From NCBI GenBank assembly GCA_025360125.1, contig JANYCU010000037.1, positions 1-64,000 of the forward strand: a stretch of DNA of 64,000 nt, given 5' to 3'. Source of the stretch: Armatimonadota bacterium. Its GTDB lineage: Bacteria > Armatimonadota > Fimbriimonadia > Fimbriimonadales > Fimbriimonadaceae. Positions 7,853 through 16,797 of the stretch are shown piece by piece (position 1 is the first letter of the stretch; each line of letters opens with the position of its first letter). The notes beneath the pieces were generated by a model. That model was given only the letters and a program-made list of their open reading frames with translations, ran no database searches and was not told the DNA's origin. A program made the position numbers and the translations under genes.

Positions 7853-10266
7853 GTTAAGACAATGTGATCGACTTTTAGTGATCCCTCGATTTCGTTGACC
7901 GTAACTTTGTCACCGTCTACGGTGATGGTTCCAAATGCGGTTGCGGTCGAGAAGAACGACGTTTTGTTGCCTCGCTTGATGTTGAGAGTCCGGTTGACCG
8001 CCGAATAATGGAATCCGGTGTACGCCTGGAGTAGGGAGTAGCTCGCCATCGCCCGAGCGTAGTAGTTGCCACATTCGTACTCGTTGAACGGGTTGCGGAC
8101 GTGTCCATCATAACGACTCCGAACCGCTTCGACGATCTTGGTTCCTTCGTCGAATAGCCCTTCGGCGACGCAGTGAGCCGCCACTTGATATTCGATTCCG
8201 GTCCATACTTCATCCGAATAGACGAACGGGAGGGTTGGTTTTTTCCCTCGCGGCCATGTGCAAAGCAGAAGTCCGCTTTCGTTGCCGAGCGCGTATCCGG
8301 GTCGTTGTAGGCACGCGTGCTCGCTCAGGTCTTGCTTGAAGTTGAATCGGAAAATTGAGCGGAGATGGGATTGGACTTTGTGCTTGTCGAGCGGGGTCTC
8401 GATGCCGTACATTCGGGCCATCCAAGCTCCGATCACGCCATCCGAAATGCATCCGATGCCGTACTGATATTTGGGACCTTCGTTCTTCAGCAGTTGCGAG
8501 ACCTCGTCCGCCGATCCATCGGTCGGAATTGACATGAGCATGTCGGAGAATGATTTGTCTCGGAGGCCCTCAACTTGAACGTGATGCTCGTAATATTCGC
8601 CATTGAACAAGGTTGAATCGAGGTACTTTGCGCCTCGTTCTGCGATTTGGGAATAATGATTGTGATTTTCGTCGCCCGCCGCTTTACCCATGTCGGCCAG
8701 CGCGCATAGGGCACCGATGTAGACGCTGCTGCACATTCCGTCTGGACCCCAAAACTCAATATCGTAGGTGTTGTGGTGGGGTTCAAAGAGCGCTCCTTGG
8801 TGGTCGGGGTCCCAGGTTTCGATGCAGTAATCGAGACTTCTTTTTGCCAGCGGATAGAGCCTTTTAAGCCACTCGGTATCGCCTGAAATTTGCCATTCTC
8901 GCCAAAGCTTCATGATTCCGCCGAGTTGACCATCGGAGGCCGCGTGGAACGAGTGCGAGGTTTCGCCGTCGGGTAATGCGCTGCGGAAATTGACGTGTCC
9001 ACGGGGATCCATCGAGCGGACATATTCCTGCTCGCGCAAGGTGCGCTCGAGGGCCGGAAAGAGGTGGGGAATCGCCTGGGCGTAGTTCCACACGTGGGTG
9101 CAACTGCCGTGACAGCATCCAGAATTGATGAAGCAACCTTCCCAACCCCAGAGGTTTCCGCTTGATTGGCGGAGGACGGTTGGCGACTTGATGATGGCCA
9201 GATTGCTGGCAATGGCATCGACAACAATCGGATTGAGAGTCGTACTGTGAAGGGCGTTGGCAAACGCTTTGGTTCGTTTATGGAGGCTCGAAAGATGATC
9301 TTGAACGTAGATCGAGACATCCTCGGCGTCTTTCCACTGGGTGGTGTACCACGGGTGCCAATCCATCTTGACCTGGTTTGCGAGGCCGACATTGTACGGA
9401 ATATTGGGGAAGTACCAAGTGAGGATGACTGGAACGGTTTGCTTTTCGCCGGGCTTTAGGCTGAGTTTGACGAGCACGGATCCGCCGTTGCGTCCGTCGG
9501 AACCCTTTTCACTGCCCAGACCGTCGTTGGCGAGGAATTTCCCGGTCGAGACTTCGCGGTGCAGGGCGGAGATTGAATCGAACCAACCGCCTCGGAACCA
9601 CATTCCTTTATTGGTGGTTTGGTGCCCGGCAATGGCAACAGAAGCACTGCCATAGGTTTCGTCCCGAGCTTCTTCGATGTTCGAAAAGAAAACGCCTTGG
9701 TGATTGCTTAGGAGGCGATTTCGAGTTCCTACTTCACCTTTGCTTCCTTGGGCAGGGTGGGCAAGATGGTAAGAAAACTCGAGGTCAACCGTCTTGCCGG
9801 ACGTGTTTTCGAGCGAGTAAGTAAGGATCGCAGCGGGGATGCCGGAGACTTTGTCGTCGTTGGGCACAAAGGGGCTCCACCCTTCGATTTCGACCTTGAC
9901 TGGCACTTTGGGGTCATGCAGTTTGACCGTTCCGTAGGGATATTGACTGTGAAATTCGCACTCTTTGAAGCGAGGAATGCCTTCGTGTCCACCACCACGA
10001 TATCCTTGGCCTTGGAGTCCTAGATTGTAGAGCTTTTCGGGTGGAATCGGCCCTTCGGCAAGCCGAGTGATGTCGGTGCCGACGATATGGAGGAGGGCGA
10101 AGGCTGCATCTCGGAAGCCGTGCCCATCGGCGGTTGCGCTCGTAGCGGGTTTGTTGTAAATCGAGAAATCTTGAAGGCCGCCGTAGCCGTTGAGGCAGAT
10201 GCAACCTGCGCCGATGCCGCCCATCGGCATCGCAATTTGAAGCAACTTCGCTCCTTTGTAAACCAT
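7849..10266 (-). CDS. GH116 family beta-glucosidase (GBA2-type glucosylceramidase-like)
   Basis: 805 residues, the normal size for bacterial GH116. The N-terminal M-P-M-G-G-I-G-A-G-C-I-C-L-N motif is the start of the GBA2_N beta domain. The catalytic (alpha/alpha) domain begins near residue 340 and shows WGWEGCF, CTHVWNYAQAIPHLFPALER, and NTYDIEFWGPDGMCS, where the D of TYD corresponds to the acid/base of the family and a Glu of the earlier segment is the likely nucleophile. No signal peptide is visible, so it is probably cytoplasmic, acting on imported glucosides. A TAAAAT box 9 bases before the ATG suggests a leaderless mRNA. Confidence 0.9.
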   Translation of the reverse strand: MVYKGAKLLQIAMPMGGIGAGCICLNGYGGLQDFSIYNKPATSATADGHGFRDAAFALLHIVGTDITRLAEGPIPPEKLYNLGLQGQGYRGGGHEGIPRFKECEFHSQYPYGTVKLHDPKVPVKVEIEGWSPFVPNDDKVSGIPAAILTYSLENTSGKTVDLEFSYHLAHPAQGSKGEVGTRNRLLSNHQGVFFSNIEEARDETYGSASVAIAGHQTTNKGMWFRGGWFDSISALHREVSTGKFLANDGLGSEKGSDGRNGGSVLVKLSLKPGEKQTVPVILTWYFPNIPYNVGLANQVKMDWHPWYTTQWKDAEDVSIYVQDHLSSLHKRTKAFANALHSTTLNPIVVDAIASNLAIIKSPTVLRQSSGNLWGWEGCFINSGCCHGSCTHVWNYAQAIPHLFPALERTLREQEYVRSMDPRGHVNFRSALPDGETSHSFHAASDGQLGGIMKLWREWQISGDTEWLKRLYPLAKRSLDYCIETWDPDHQGALFEPHHNTYDIEFWGPDGMCSSVYIGALCALADMGKAAGDENHNHYSQIAERGAKYLDSTLFNGEYYEHHVQVEGLRDKSFSDMLMSIPTDGSADEVSQLLKNEGPKYQYGIGCISDGVIGAWMARMYGIETPLDKHKVQSHLRSIFRFNFKQDLSEHACLQRPGYALGNESGLLLCTWPRGKKPTLPFVYSDEVWTGIEYQVAAHCVAEGLFDEGTKIVEAVRSRYDGHVRNPFNEYECGNYYARAMASYSLLQAYTGFHYSAVNRTLNIKRGNKTSFFSTATAFGTITVDGDKVTVNEIEGSLKVDHIVLT

Positions 10267-10318
10267 GTTGCTCTCATTTTAACCCCATGAATTTGGCTTG
10301 TTGTGATACATTTAGCAA
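10267..10318. promoter_or_regulatory. Divergent promoter region, GH116 and GH172 genes
   Basis: 52 bases separate the two start codons. On the minus strand TAAAAT at 10281-10276 lies 9 bases before the GH116 ATG. On the plus strand a weaker TACATT-like -10 lies 6 bases before the ATG at 10319. The shared region implies that both glycosidases may be controlled together. Confidence 0.5.
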
Positions 10319-11404
10319 ATGTCTTCTTTCAACGGTTTAGGACTCCACCTCGGAAACATCTCTCGACTTTCAAACGCGAAGACGCGTTCGATTAGCCCGG
10401 AGAACTTTACGGGTGAGAAAGGAAAGGGCGGAATGTCGATCGACGGCCCCGCCAAGAACTGCGCGAGAGACTTGGGGCAAGGGTGGAAGCTCTCGCCTTT
10501 GGTGCGAATTCCGGCTGGTGAAGAGCATGTAGTTGCCGATATTGAAGGCCCAGGCGCGATCCAACAAATCTGGATGACTCCCACAGGAAATTGGCGATAC
10601 TCGATCATCCGAATCTACTGGGATGATCAGGAGCATCCGTCGGTTGAGTGTCCAGTAGGTGATTTCTTCGCCTGCGGCTGGGGCAAATATGCTCAGGTTT
10701 CGTCATTGGCGGTTTGCGTGAATCCGGGTAGTGCGTTCAATTGTTATTGGGAAATGCCGTTTCGTAAGCGATGCCGAATTACGATGACGAATATTGGAGA
10801 AGATCAGATGGTGTTGTACTACCAAGTCAATTACACGTTGACCGAAGTCCCCGAGGACTGCGCTTACTTTCACGCTCAGTTTCGCCGGACAAACCCGTTG
10901 CCGTACAAAGAGGTCTACACGATTCTTGATGGTGTGCAAGGTCAGGGGCAGTTCGTGGGAACCTACATGGCGTGGGGTGTGAATAACAATAATTGGTGGG
11001 GCGAGGGCGAAATCAAGTTCTATGTGGACGGCGATGGCGAGTTTCCGACTATTTGCGGCACGGGAACCGAGGATTACTTCTGCGGCTCGTACAACTTCGA
11101 TGTTGGTAAGGAGAATGGCGGGTACCGGGAATTCACGACACCCTATGCGGGAATGCCCCAGGTGTTGCGGCCAGATGGACTGTATCAATCGAACACGCGG
11201 TTTGGGCTATACCGTTGGCACATCATGGATCCGGTTCGGTTTGAGCAGGACCTCAAAGTAACGATCCAGGCGCTCGGATGGAGAAGTGGCGGCCGATATC
11301 TGCCATTGCAAGATGATATTTCGAGCGTGGCGTATTGGTATCAGACGCTGCCGACGGCTCCTTTTCCAACATTGCCCGACAAGGATTATTTAGAGATCAT
11401 CTAG
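10319..11404 (+). CDS. DUF2961 / GH172 family glycoside hydrolase-like protein
   Basis: 361 residues matching the DUF2961 domain, now GH172, whose characterised members act on fructofuranoside linkages (difructose dianhydride-type). Seen: N-terminal SISPENFTGEKGKGG, GPGAIQQIWMT, the acidic segment WWGEGEIKFYVDGDGE and the family hallmark CGTGTEDYFCGSYNF. The Glu of GEGE and the Glu of GTEDYF, about 20 residues apart, are the likely catalytic pair. No signal peptide, so it is probably intracellular. It is divergent from GH116, suggesting shared substrate use. The exact sugar cannot be told from sequence. Confidence 0.88.
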   Translation: MSSFNGLGLHLGNISRLSNAKTRSISPENFTGEKGKGGMSIDGPAKNCARDLGQGWKLSPLVRIPAGEEHVVADIEGPGAIQQIWMTPTGNWRYSIIRIYWDDQEHPSVECPVGDFFACGWGKYAQVSSLAVCVNPGSAFNCYWEMPFRKRCRITMTNIGEDQMVLYYQVNYTLTEVPEDCAYFHAQFRRTNPLPYKEVYTILDGVQGQGQFVGTYMAWGVNNNNWWGEGEIKFYVDGDGEFPTICGTGTEDYFCGSYNFDVGKENGGYREFTTPYAGMPQVLRPDGLYQSNTRFGLYRWHIMDPVRFEQDLKVTIQALGWRSGGRYLPLQDDISSVAYWYQTLPTAPFPTLPDKDYLEII

Positions 11405-11410
11405 CCTAGT

Positions 11411-11439
11411 TTGGAATTGTAGGGAGAGTTAGGTAGCAT
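11411..11439 (+). promoter_or_regulatory. Promoter of the S10 peptidase gene (leaderless type)
   Basis: TTGGAA (11411-11416), 17-base spacer, TAGCAT (11434-11439), then 7 bases to the ATG at 11447. No separate ribosome-binding site can fit. Confidence 0.55.
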
Positions 11440-11446
11440 CCCGACT

Positions 11447-13036
11447 ATGGGAAAGATATTTTCATTTGCTCTCCTTTCAATTCTATCAATTTCGAGTGTG
11501 TTTGGTCAGCAGGGTGACCAAACTGGGGCGGGGCGACAGGGTCGCGGCGGTGGCGGTGCCAATCAGGGAACTCAAACCACGACTCCAGTAACCCAGACCC
11601 CCAAAACTGGTGCGGCGACTGACTCAAACATCGAGATTAAGCCGTCAGTAACGACGCACTCGATCAACCTTCCGAGCGGGCCTCTCAACTACACGGCAAC
11701 CGCCGCCCAGATTCCGCTTCGGAACGATGCGGGCGAGGTCGAATGCCGCATGTTCTATGTGGCCTATACCAAAGACGTAGCCGACATAGGCAAGCGACCC
11801 GTTACCTTCGCGTTCAACGGAGGACCAGGCAGCGCGACGATGTGGCTCCACATGGGAGCGCTCGGACCAAAGCGAGCCCCGATGCCCGACGACGGTTCGC
11901 TAAGTGCTCCTCCTTATCACACCGAAGATAATCCAAGCACGTGGCTAGATTTCACCGACGTCGTCGTCATCGATGCTCCTGGAACGGGCTACAGTCGAAT
12001 TGCCCGTCCAGATCTTTCCACAAAGTTTTATGGCGTCCAGCCCGACATCACCGCGTTCACTGACTTCGTACGAAATTGGCTCAAGGAGCATCACCGTTGG
12101 TCATCGCCAATCTTCATTGCGGGAGAAAGCTACGGTGGAATTCGAGGCTCGGGACTCAGTGCGAGCCTCGTCCGAGCCGGAATTGGCGTCAATGGCTTCA
12201 TCAGCATTTCCGGTGTGAGCAACTATATGACCATTCGTGGAATGCGTGGCAACGATACACCGTTCCTAGGCTTCTTCCCTTCGATGGCAGCTTGTGCTTG
12301 GTACCACCACAAGCTTGCACCCCGATTCAAGAGCGTTGACATGGTGGTCAAGGAGGCTCAGGAGTGGATCGATCAAGAATATGCATCTGCCCTCGCGAGA
12401 GGCGACAGCCTCAGCGACAAAGAGAAGGACCACATTGCGACAAAGATGTCCGAGTTCCTCGGAGTCAGCAAGAAGTACTGCCTCGGCTCGAATCTCAAGG
12501 TTAGCGAGCAAGCCTTCTTCACTGAACTGCTACGTGACGAGAGGCTACAGATCGGTCGGTACGATGGTCGCCTGGTCGGTAAGGAAGAATTCGGTGTCGC
12601 TGGTGGACGCGGTCCTGGCGGAGGCGGAGATCCGAGTGACGAAGCCACGACTCCGGCGTTCACGAGCGCGGTGAATGACTATCTTGATCGAGAACTCGGG
12701 ATTAAAACTGACCTGAGATACCTTAATTCCGGTAACGTTCGACCTTGGTCCGAAACCGAAGGTCAGTATTCAGAAACGAGCACCGACCTAGGAAGGCTGC
12801 TCATGCGAGATAAGCACTTCCGCGTGCTCTATTGCTGTGGTTATTACGATCTAGCTTGCCCGCTCAACGGGACGGTCAACATCTTTAACCACATGGGATT
12901 GGACAAGGATGCGCGATCGCAAGTGTCGTTTGCGTTCTACCCGGCGGGGCACATGATGTACATCGAGAAGTCATCGCGAGAGAAGCTTCACGAGGATGCG
13001 AAAAATTTCGTGAATTCCGCTTTGAAGGGAAATTAG
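11447..13036 (+). CDS. Secreted serine carboxypeptidase-like protein (peptidase S10)
   Basis: 529 residues. A signal peptide (to about residue 20) is followed by a low-complexity Gly/Gln/Thr linker (residues 21-60) that probably spans the cell wall region. The S10 fold is shown by FAFNGGPGSATMW (oxyanion hole), IDAPGTGYSRI, the nucleophile elbow FIAGESYGGIRG, the Asp in YYDLACPL and the His in AGHMMYIE. These form the Ser-Asp-His triad of enzymes that trim C-terminal residues of peptides. Bacterial members are usually periplasmic or outer-surface. A perfect hairpin without a U-run follows the stop. Confidence 0.9.
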   Translation: MGKIFSFALLSILSISSVFGQQGDQTGAGRQGRGGGGANQGTQTTTPVTQTPKTGAATDSNIEIKPSVTTHSINLPSGPLNYTATAAQIPLRNDAGEVECRMFYVAYTKDVADIGKRPVTFAFNGGPGSATMWLHMGALGPKRAPMPDDGSLSAPPYHTEDNPSTWLDFTDVVVIDAPGTGYSRIARPDLSTKFYGVQPDITAFTDFVRNWLKEHHRWSSPIFIAGESYGGIRGSGLSASLVRAGIGVNGFISISGVSNYMTIRGMRGNDTPFLGFFPSMAACAWYHHKLAPRFKSVDMVVKEAQEWIDQEYASALARGDSLSDKEKDHIATKMSEFLGVSKKYCLGSNLKVSEQAFFTELLRDERLQIGRYDGRLVGKEEFGVAGGRGPGGGGDPSDEATTPAFTSAVNDYLDRELGIKTDLRYLNSGNVRPWSETEGQYSETSTDLGRLLMRDKHFRVLYCCGYYDLACPLNGTVNIFNHMGLDKDARSQVSFAFYPAGHMMYIEKSSREKLHEDAKNFVNSALKGN

Positions 13037-13041
13037 CCAAC

Positions 13042-13078
13042 CAGCTGGTGAACCAGATGATTTCTGGTTCACCAGCTG
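13042..13078. repeat. Perfect 16-bp inverted repeat
   Basis: CAGCTGGTGAACCAGA (13042-13057), loop TGATT, TCTGGTTCACCAGCTG (13063-13078). It begins 5 bases past the S10 peptidase stop. Neither side has a T-run, so it is either a processing or stability hairpin at the 3' end of that mRNA or a protein-binding palindrome upstream of the DinB-like gene. Confidence 0.85.
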
Positions 13079-13152
13079 AACGACTAAGGATTCTTGACAA
13101 GTCTTGCCCGGTTACGATTCGGCAATCAGATTTTCGGTAAGATTTGGTTCTT

Positions 13153-13644
13153 ATGAACGCAACCAATCAACAACTTATCGAAGCAGCGAAAGCTGAATTC
13201 CTTCGAGCCAAGGGGCGACTAGTCAGTGGCCTTGCTGCCACTCCAGACGACAAAATCAACTGGTCGCCATCCGAAACCGCACGAACTCCGCTCGATCAAG
13301 TTTCGCACTGCGGAATGTCGATTTCCGGCATGCAAGGCTGGCTCGACGGCCAACCGTTCCCATTTAAGGATATGGTCGAACTCGGCGACTTCTGTCGAAA
13401 AGCAGAAAAGGAAATCACGACTCGCGAGCAGGCTCTCGGGCTATTAGAAACCAATTCAGACGGTTACATCGCTTGGCTGGATGGACTGACCGACGAGAAA
13501 CTTGCGGGCACCCTAAAAACTGGCATGGGCGATTTCCCGATGACGATGGCTATCACCTTCATGGCCGATCATCTTCGTTCACACGCGTCGCAGTTGGAAT
13601 ACATTCAAACCATCTACGGCGACCGCGAAATGCGCATGGGCTAA
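13153..13644 (+). CDS. DinB-like putative metal-dependent hydrolase
   Basis: 163 residues from the ATG at 13153 (a TTG three codons earlier is less likely). It has the all-helical DinB/YfiT four-helix-bundle pattern: an N-terminal helix AAKAEFLRAKGRLVSGLAAT, P-D-D-K-I-N-W-S-P, and His residues in VSHCGMS and DHLRSHASQ that would form the metal site. Many members are thiol-dependent transferases or hydrolases, but this one cannot be assigned. TAAGAT lies 9 bases before the ATG. The gene overlaps the convergent gene by the 4 bases CTAA. Confidence 0.8.
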   Translation: MNATNQQLIEAAKAEFLRAKGRLVSGLAATPDDKINWSPSETARTPLDQVSHCGMSISGMQGWLDGQPFPFKDMVELGDFCRKAEKEITTREQALGLLETNSDGYIAWLDGLTDEKLAGTLKTGMGDFPMTMAITFMADHLRSHASQLEYIQTIYGDREMRMG

Positions 13645-14045
13645 ATCGCTCGCATCTTGTTGTTCTTGGGCTCGTGGGTTGCTTCTGCGAGGCCAAGAGC
13701 TTCCATTAGGGGTGGAACGTATACACCAAATCGCCCTCTTAACCCTTTCTTGAGGCCATACCAGCCGCCGACCGGATTGGTGGTGTCGCGACCCCATGCT
13801 TCAACCGTTCCGAGCTTGGCTTCTTTTTGCTCGTCGGTACCACCAAGGTCCATCCAATCTCCGTGCGCCGTCAGCATTGCATGCAGGTCGTTTAGGCATC
13901 TTGCGTCGTACAGAAGCGTTGTTGATCCGACAACGCAAACGATGATTTCTTTGCCGTCTTTCGTGTCTTTATACATCTGGTATTCAGATGTGTTAGGTGG
14001 GGTCTTCAGTTTCCACGGGTTGTCTTTCGTGCCAATTTCGCTCAT
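13641..14045 (-). CDS. Conserved hypothetical protein (DUF6855-like)
   Basis: 134 residues, soluble, no signal or membrane span. The pattern GTKDNPWKLKTPPNTSEYQM at the N-terminus, CVVGSTTLLYDARCLNDLHAM in the middle and VGGWYGLKKGLRGRFGVYVP near the end resembles a small conserved family that I recall as DUF6855. No function is known to me. The strong conservation of Gly and aromatic residues suggests a compact globular fold. It is convergent with the DinB-like gene. A hairpin terminator for the next upstream gene separates it from 14138. Confidence 0.65.
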   Translation of the reverse strand: MSEIGTKDNPWKLKTPPNTSEYQMYKDTKDGKEIIVCVVGSTTLLYDARCLNDLHAMLTAHGDWMDLGGTDEQKEAKLGTVEAWGRDTTNPVGGWYGLKKGLRGRFGVYVPPLMEALGLAEATHEPKNNKMRAI

Positions 14046-14089
14046 GATTTGAGCTTATCTCTCGCTACGAGTTGAATGAGTTAGGAGGA

Positions 14090-14125
14090 AAAAAAGCAAA
14101 CCAATTTCTTGGTTTGCCCTTTTTA
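14090..14125. terminator. Bidirectional terminator
   Basis: GCAAACCAA (14096-14104), loop TTTC, TTGGTTTGC (14109-14117), with an A-run on the left (a T-run on the minus strand) and CCTTTTTAGTTTT on the right. It ends transcripts of the Gfo/Idh/MocA paralogue 2 gene, 20 bases past its stop. Confidence 0.85.
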
Positions 14126-14137
14126 GTTTTGGATACA

Positions 14138-15454
14138 TTAAACGCCGTAGCCTTTTCGATAACTTGGGCGAATGAGTGAGTCGTATTCGTTCGTTCCCTT
14201 GACTTGCATTCGTTTCGAATCCCACTCTAGGCGCGGACCGTCGGCCCAGATGGCTAGGTTGCCAAGGAGGACGGTTTCGGCCAGTGGTCCGGCGTAATTT
14301 GGGAAGTTAGAGACTGCGGCTGGCCCGCCCATTGCGGCTCTAGCGAATTCGGCCATGTGACCAGGAGACTCTTCGACCTGGATGTCGGGCATCGTTCCGC
14401 CACCGACGATGTGGTACTCGTTGTTGTCGGCATCGGGGCTATAAATAGTTGCCTTTTCGCAGATGGTTATGGTCCCATTTCCTCCGAATTCAAAGCCTGG
14501 AGCAAGATCTGGATCGGGCTTTCGACCACCGTCGTACCAAGTCAACTTAAAAGCTGGGCGATCCCCCTTGGCGGGGTATTCGTAGTGAACGATAGCCCAT
14601 GCGGGGAACGTTTCTTTGTTGTGGCCGCTGGTTTGAGCTTGGACGGCAAGTGGCGCGCTGAGGTCGAGGGCCATGTGCGGCATATTAAAGATGTGACATC
14701 CCATATCGCCAAGAGAGCCAGTTCCAAAATCCCAATATCCGCGCCATGAGAACGGGTGATAACCTTTGCCGTAGGGTCGTTCTGGTCTTGGGCCGAGCCA
14801 AAGCTCCCAATCGAGTTCGCGTGGTACTTCGGCCACTGGTGGTCGTGGCGTACCTTGATCCCACCAGCCTTTGGCCCGGTCCGTCCAGAGGTGAATTTCT
14901 TTGACTGCGCCAAAGTGACCAGATTTGATCAGGGCAGCGATTTTGCGCATGGGAGTATGGGCGGTGCTTTGGTTGCCCATTTGGGTTGCGACTCGCTTAT
15001 CGCGGGCGATTTTTGCGATTTGGCGAGCCTCCCAGATTGTTCGGCAGAGCGGCTTTTCGCAATAGGTGTGGAGGCCCTGGCGCATGGCGAGGGCCGAAGC
15101 AATTGCGTGGTGGTGGTCGGGGGTGCTGATGACGACTGCGTCCATTTTCCCGCGCATAGCTTCGAACATGAATCGGTAGTCGTCAAAGCTGGATGCCTTC
15201 GGGTGAAGAGTCAATGCCTTCATTCTTGGGGTGACGTCGACATCGCAGACGGCAACAATGTCGCCGTGTTCAGCGGCTTGAGACATGCCACTTTCGCCCT
15301 TTCCACCGCATCCAATGATTCCAATGCGGAGTCGGTCAATTTTCCTCTTTTCTTGTGGTGTCTCGGCGGCGAATGCCGTGCCGCCAACTGCTATTCCTGC
15401 GACAGCAACTGCTGATCCTCGTAATACGTCTCTTCTTGAAAGCCCTTTTTCCAT
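14138..15454 (-). CDS. Tat-exported Gfo/Idh/MocA oxidoreductase (paralogue 2)
   Basis: 438 residues. It begins MEKGLSRRDVLRGSAVAVA, a twin-arginine signal, followed by the NAD(P) loop IGIIGCGGKGESGMS, VVISTPDHHH and C-E-K-P-L. It is very similar along its whole length to the gene at 5644-6954, including the C-terminal segment TNEYDSLIRP and the ending YRKGYG, so the two arose by duplication. Differences are clustered in the signal and in surface loops. The exported sugar oxidoreductase role is known for the fold; the substrate is not. An AGG ribosome site precedes the ATG, and a strong terminator follows the gene. Confidence 0.88.
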   Translation of the reverse strand: MEKGLSRRDVLRGSAVAVAGIAVGGTAFAAETPQEKRKIDRLRIGIIGCGGKGESGMSQAAEHGDIVAVCDVDVTPRMKALTLHPKASSFDDYRFMFEAMRGKMDAVVISTPDHHHAIASALAMRQGLHTYCEKPLCRTIWEARQIAKIARDKRVATQMGNQSTAHTPMRKIAALIKSGHFGAVKEIHLWTDRAKGWWDQGTPRPPVAEVPRELDWELWLGPRPERPYGKGYHPFSWRGYWDFGTGSLGDMGCHIFNMPHMALDLSAPLAVQAQTSGHNKETFPAWAIVHYEYPAKGDRPAFKLTWYDGGRKPDPDLAPGFEFGGNGTITICEKATIYSPDADNNEYHIVGGGTMPDIQVEESPGHMAEFARAAMGGPAAVSNFPNYAGPLAETVLLGNLAIWADGPRLEWDSKRMQVKGTNEYDSLIRPSYRKGYGV

Positions 15455-15527
15455 TGGTTTGCCTGCGGGGATTTTACCGTTGAGAGATTGGGTTTGCTGG
15501 TCGCCGTCAAAATTTGCTCACAAAAAT

Positions 15528-15553
15528 GCCGCTGAAAATTTCTCTTCAGCGGC
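15528..15553. terminator. Terminator at the end of the dapB-cyclophilin cluster
   Basis: GCCGCTGAA (15528-15536) pairs with TTCAGCGGC (15545-15553). On the minus strand the stem is followed by ATTTTTG, on the plus strand by TTTTTTC, so it can act in both directions. It lies between paralogue 2 and the last cyclophilin gene. Confidence 0.85.
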
Positions 15554-15576
15554 TTTTTTCGGCTGATGGCTGACGG

Positions 15577-16236
15577 CTACTTAACTGGCCACTTGGCGAT
15601 CTTAACTGTCACTTCGATTCGCTCCTTCGGCAAATCGTTTTCGTTTCGCTCTTGGGCGACAATCTTGTCGGCGACATCGAGACCGGAAAGTACTTCACCA
15701 AAGGCGGAGTACTTGTGGTTCAAGTCCGGGTGGTCATTGGTAACAATGAAGAATTGTGAGCCCCCCGAGTTTGGCGAGCCAGTATTGGCCATCGAAACCA
15801 CGCCACGCTTATGATCGAGGCCATTGAATTCGTCCTTAAGGGTATATCCAGGTCCCCCGCCACCGTAGGTTGCGACTTTTGCCGGATCCTTGGTGTTCGG
15901 ATCTCCGCCTTGGATCATGAATCCCGGAATGATGCGATGGAAGATGGTCTTGTCGTAAAACCCTTTGTTCGCCAAGGTCTTGAAGTTCTCGACATGTTTT
16001 GGCGCAAGGTCTGGTCGGAATTTGAAGACAATATTTCCAAACTTTGTTGTGACAACGGCAACATCATCACCTGCTTTGGGAGCTTCGAATTTTGGTGCCT
16101 CAACGGGAGGAGCGTCAGCGGTCGAATAGTGATCCTTAAGCGTTCCGTCAGAGACAACTGTTTCGGAGTTTGACGCACCAGCGGCACTGCAACCGGCCAA
16201 TACAGCAACGAGGGGAAGTAGAGTAAGTACTTTCAT
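15577..16236 (-). CDS. Lipoprotein cyclophilin (peptidyl-prolyl cis-trans isomerase)
   Basis: 219 residues from the ATG at 16236, chosen because the protein then starts with a lipoprotein signal ending in V-L-A-G-C (cysteine about residue 16). After a short linker the cyclophilin domain runs to the C-terminus: ENFKTLANKGFYDKTIFHRI, PGFMIQGGDPN, GGSQFFIV and the closing KIAKWPV. The Arg of FHR, the Phe/Met/Gln of FMIQ and the QFF are the usual active-site residues. It folds proline-containing proteins outside the cytoplasm. The gene starts 2 bases after the stop of the next cyclophilin gene. Confidence 0.9.
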   Translation of the reverse strand: MKVLTLLPLVAVLAGCSAAGASNSETVVSDGTLKDHYSTADAPPVEAPKFEAPKAGDDVAVVTTKFGNIVFKFRPDLAPKHVENFKTLANKGFYDKTIFHRIIPGFMIQGGDPNTKDPAKVATYGGGGPGYTLKDEFNGLDHKRGVVSMANTGSPNSGGSQFFIVTNDHPDLNHKYSAFGEVLSGLDVADKIVAQERNENDLPKERIEVTVKIAKWPVK

Positions 16237-16238
16237 AA

Positions 16239-16751
16239 TCAATCTTCTAGCGGCCAAGTTTGGACCGTTAATTTCTCCATTACGCAAGGCTCGGTCGGCA
16301 CGTCTCCAGGGCCACGCAATGAAACTATTTTATTTGCAACGTCCATGCCATCGATGACATAGCCGAAAGCGGAATACTGTCCGTCCAGGTGCGGCGACTT
16401 GGCAACCATCAAGAAAAACTGTGAACCAGCGGAATTTGGGCTTTGGCTTCGGGCCGCGCTGAGGATTCCTATATCGTGAGGGGTGTCGTTAAATTCAGCA
16501 TCAATTTTGTAGCCGGGGTCGCCAGTTCCTGGGTGGCCAGTTGCTCCGTCTCGGGTATTCGGACATCCTCCTTGGATCATGAATCCGGGAATGACTCGGT
16601 GGAATTTCAGGCCGTCGTAAAAACCCTCAGTCGTGAGCTTTTTGAAATTGGCGACATGGTTCGGAGCTTTGTCTGGACGGAAACCAAGGACGATCTTACC
16701 GTGGTTGGTCTGCATAACGACGACTTCTTCGCCGGCGACTGGTGTAGGCAT
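16239..16751 (-). CDS. Cytoplasmic cyclophilin (peptidyl-prolyl cis-trans isomerase)
   Basis: 170 residues from the ATG at 16751, where the sequence M-P-T-P-V-A-G-E-E begins just ahead of the cyclophilin fold. A TACAAT box lies 7 bases upstream. Active-site residues are intact (LKFHRVIPGFMIQGG, SAGSQFFLMV). Unlike its two neighbours it has no export signal, so it should work in the cytoplasm. It is shorter and more divergent (C-terminal TVQTWPLED) than the other two. It is the middle of three tandem paralogues. Confidence 0.88.
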   Translation of the reverse strand: MPTPVAGEEVVVMQTNHGKIVLGFRPDKAPNHVANFKKLTTEGFYDGLKFHRVIPGFMIQGGCPNTRDGATGHPGTGDPGYKIDAEFNDTPHDIGILSAARSQSPNSAGSQFFLMVAKSPHLDGQYSAFGYVIDGMDVANKIVSLRGPGDVPTEPCVMEKLTVQTWPLED

Positions 16752-16797
16752 AAACCTAATTGTATCCGTTTTTGAGGCAACAGAGCATCGAGCCTCA

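Noticed and set aside
14756-15415. Long antisense open frame opposite paralogue 2
   Set aside because: Same reason; the real gene on the other strand has a complete family match.
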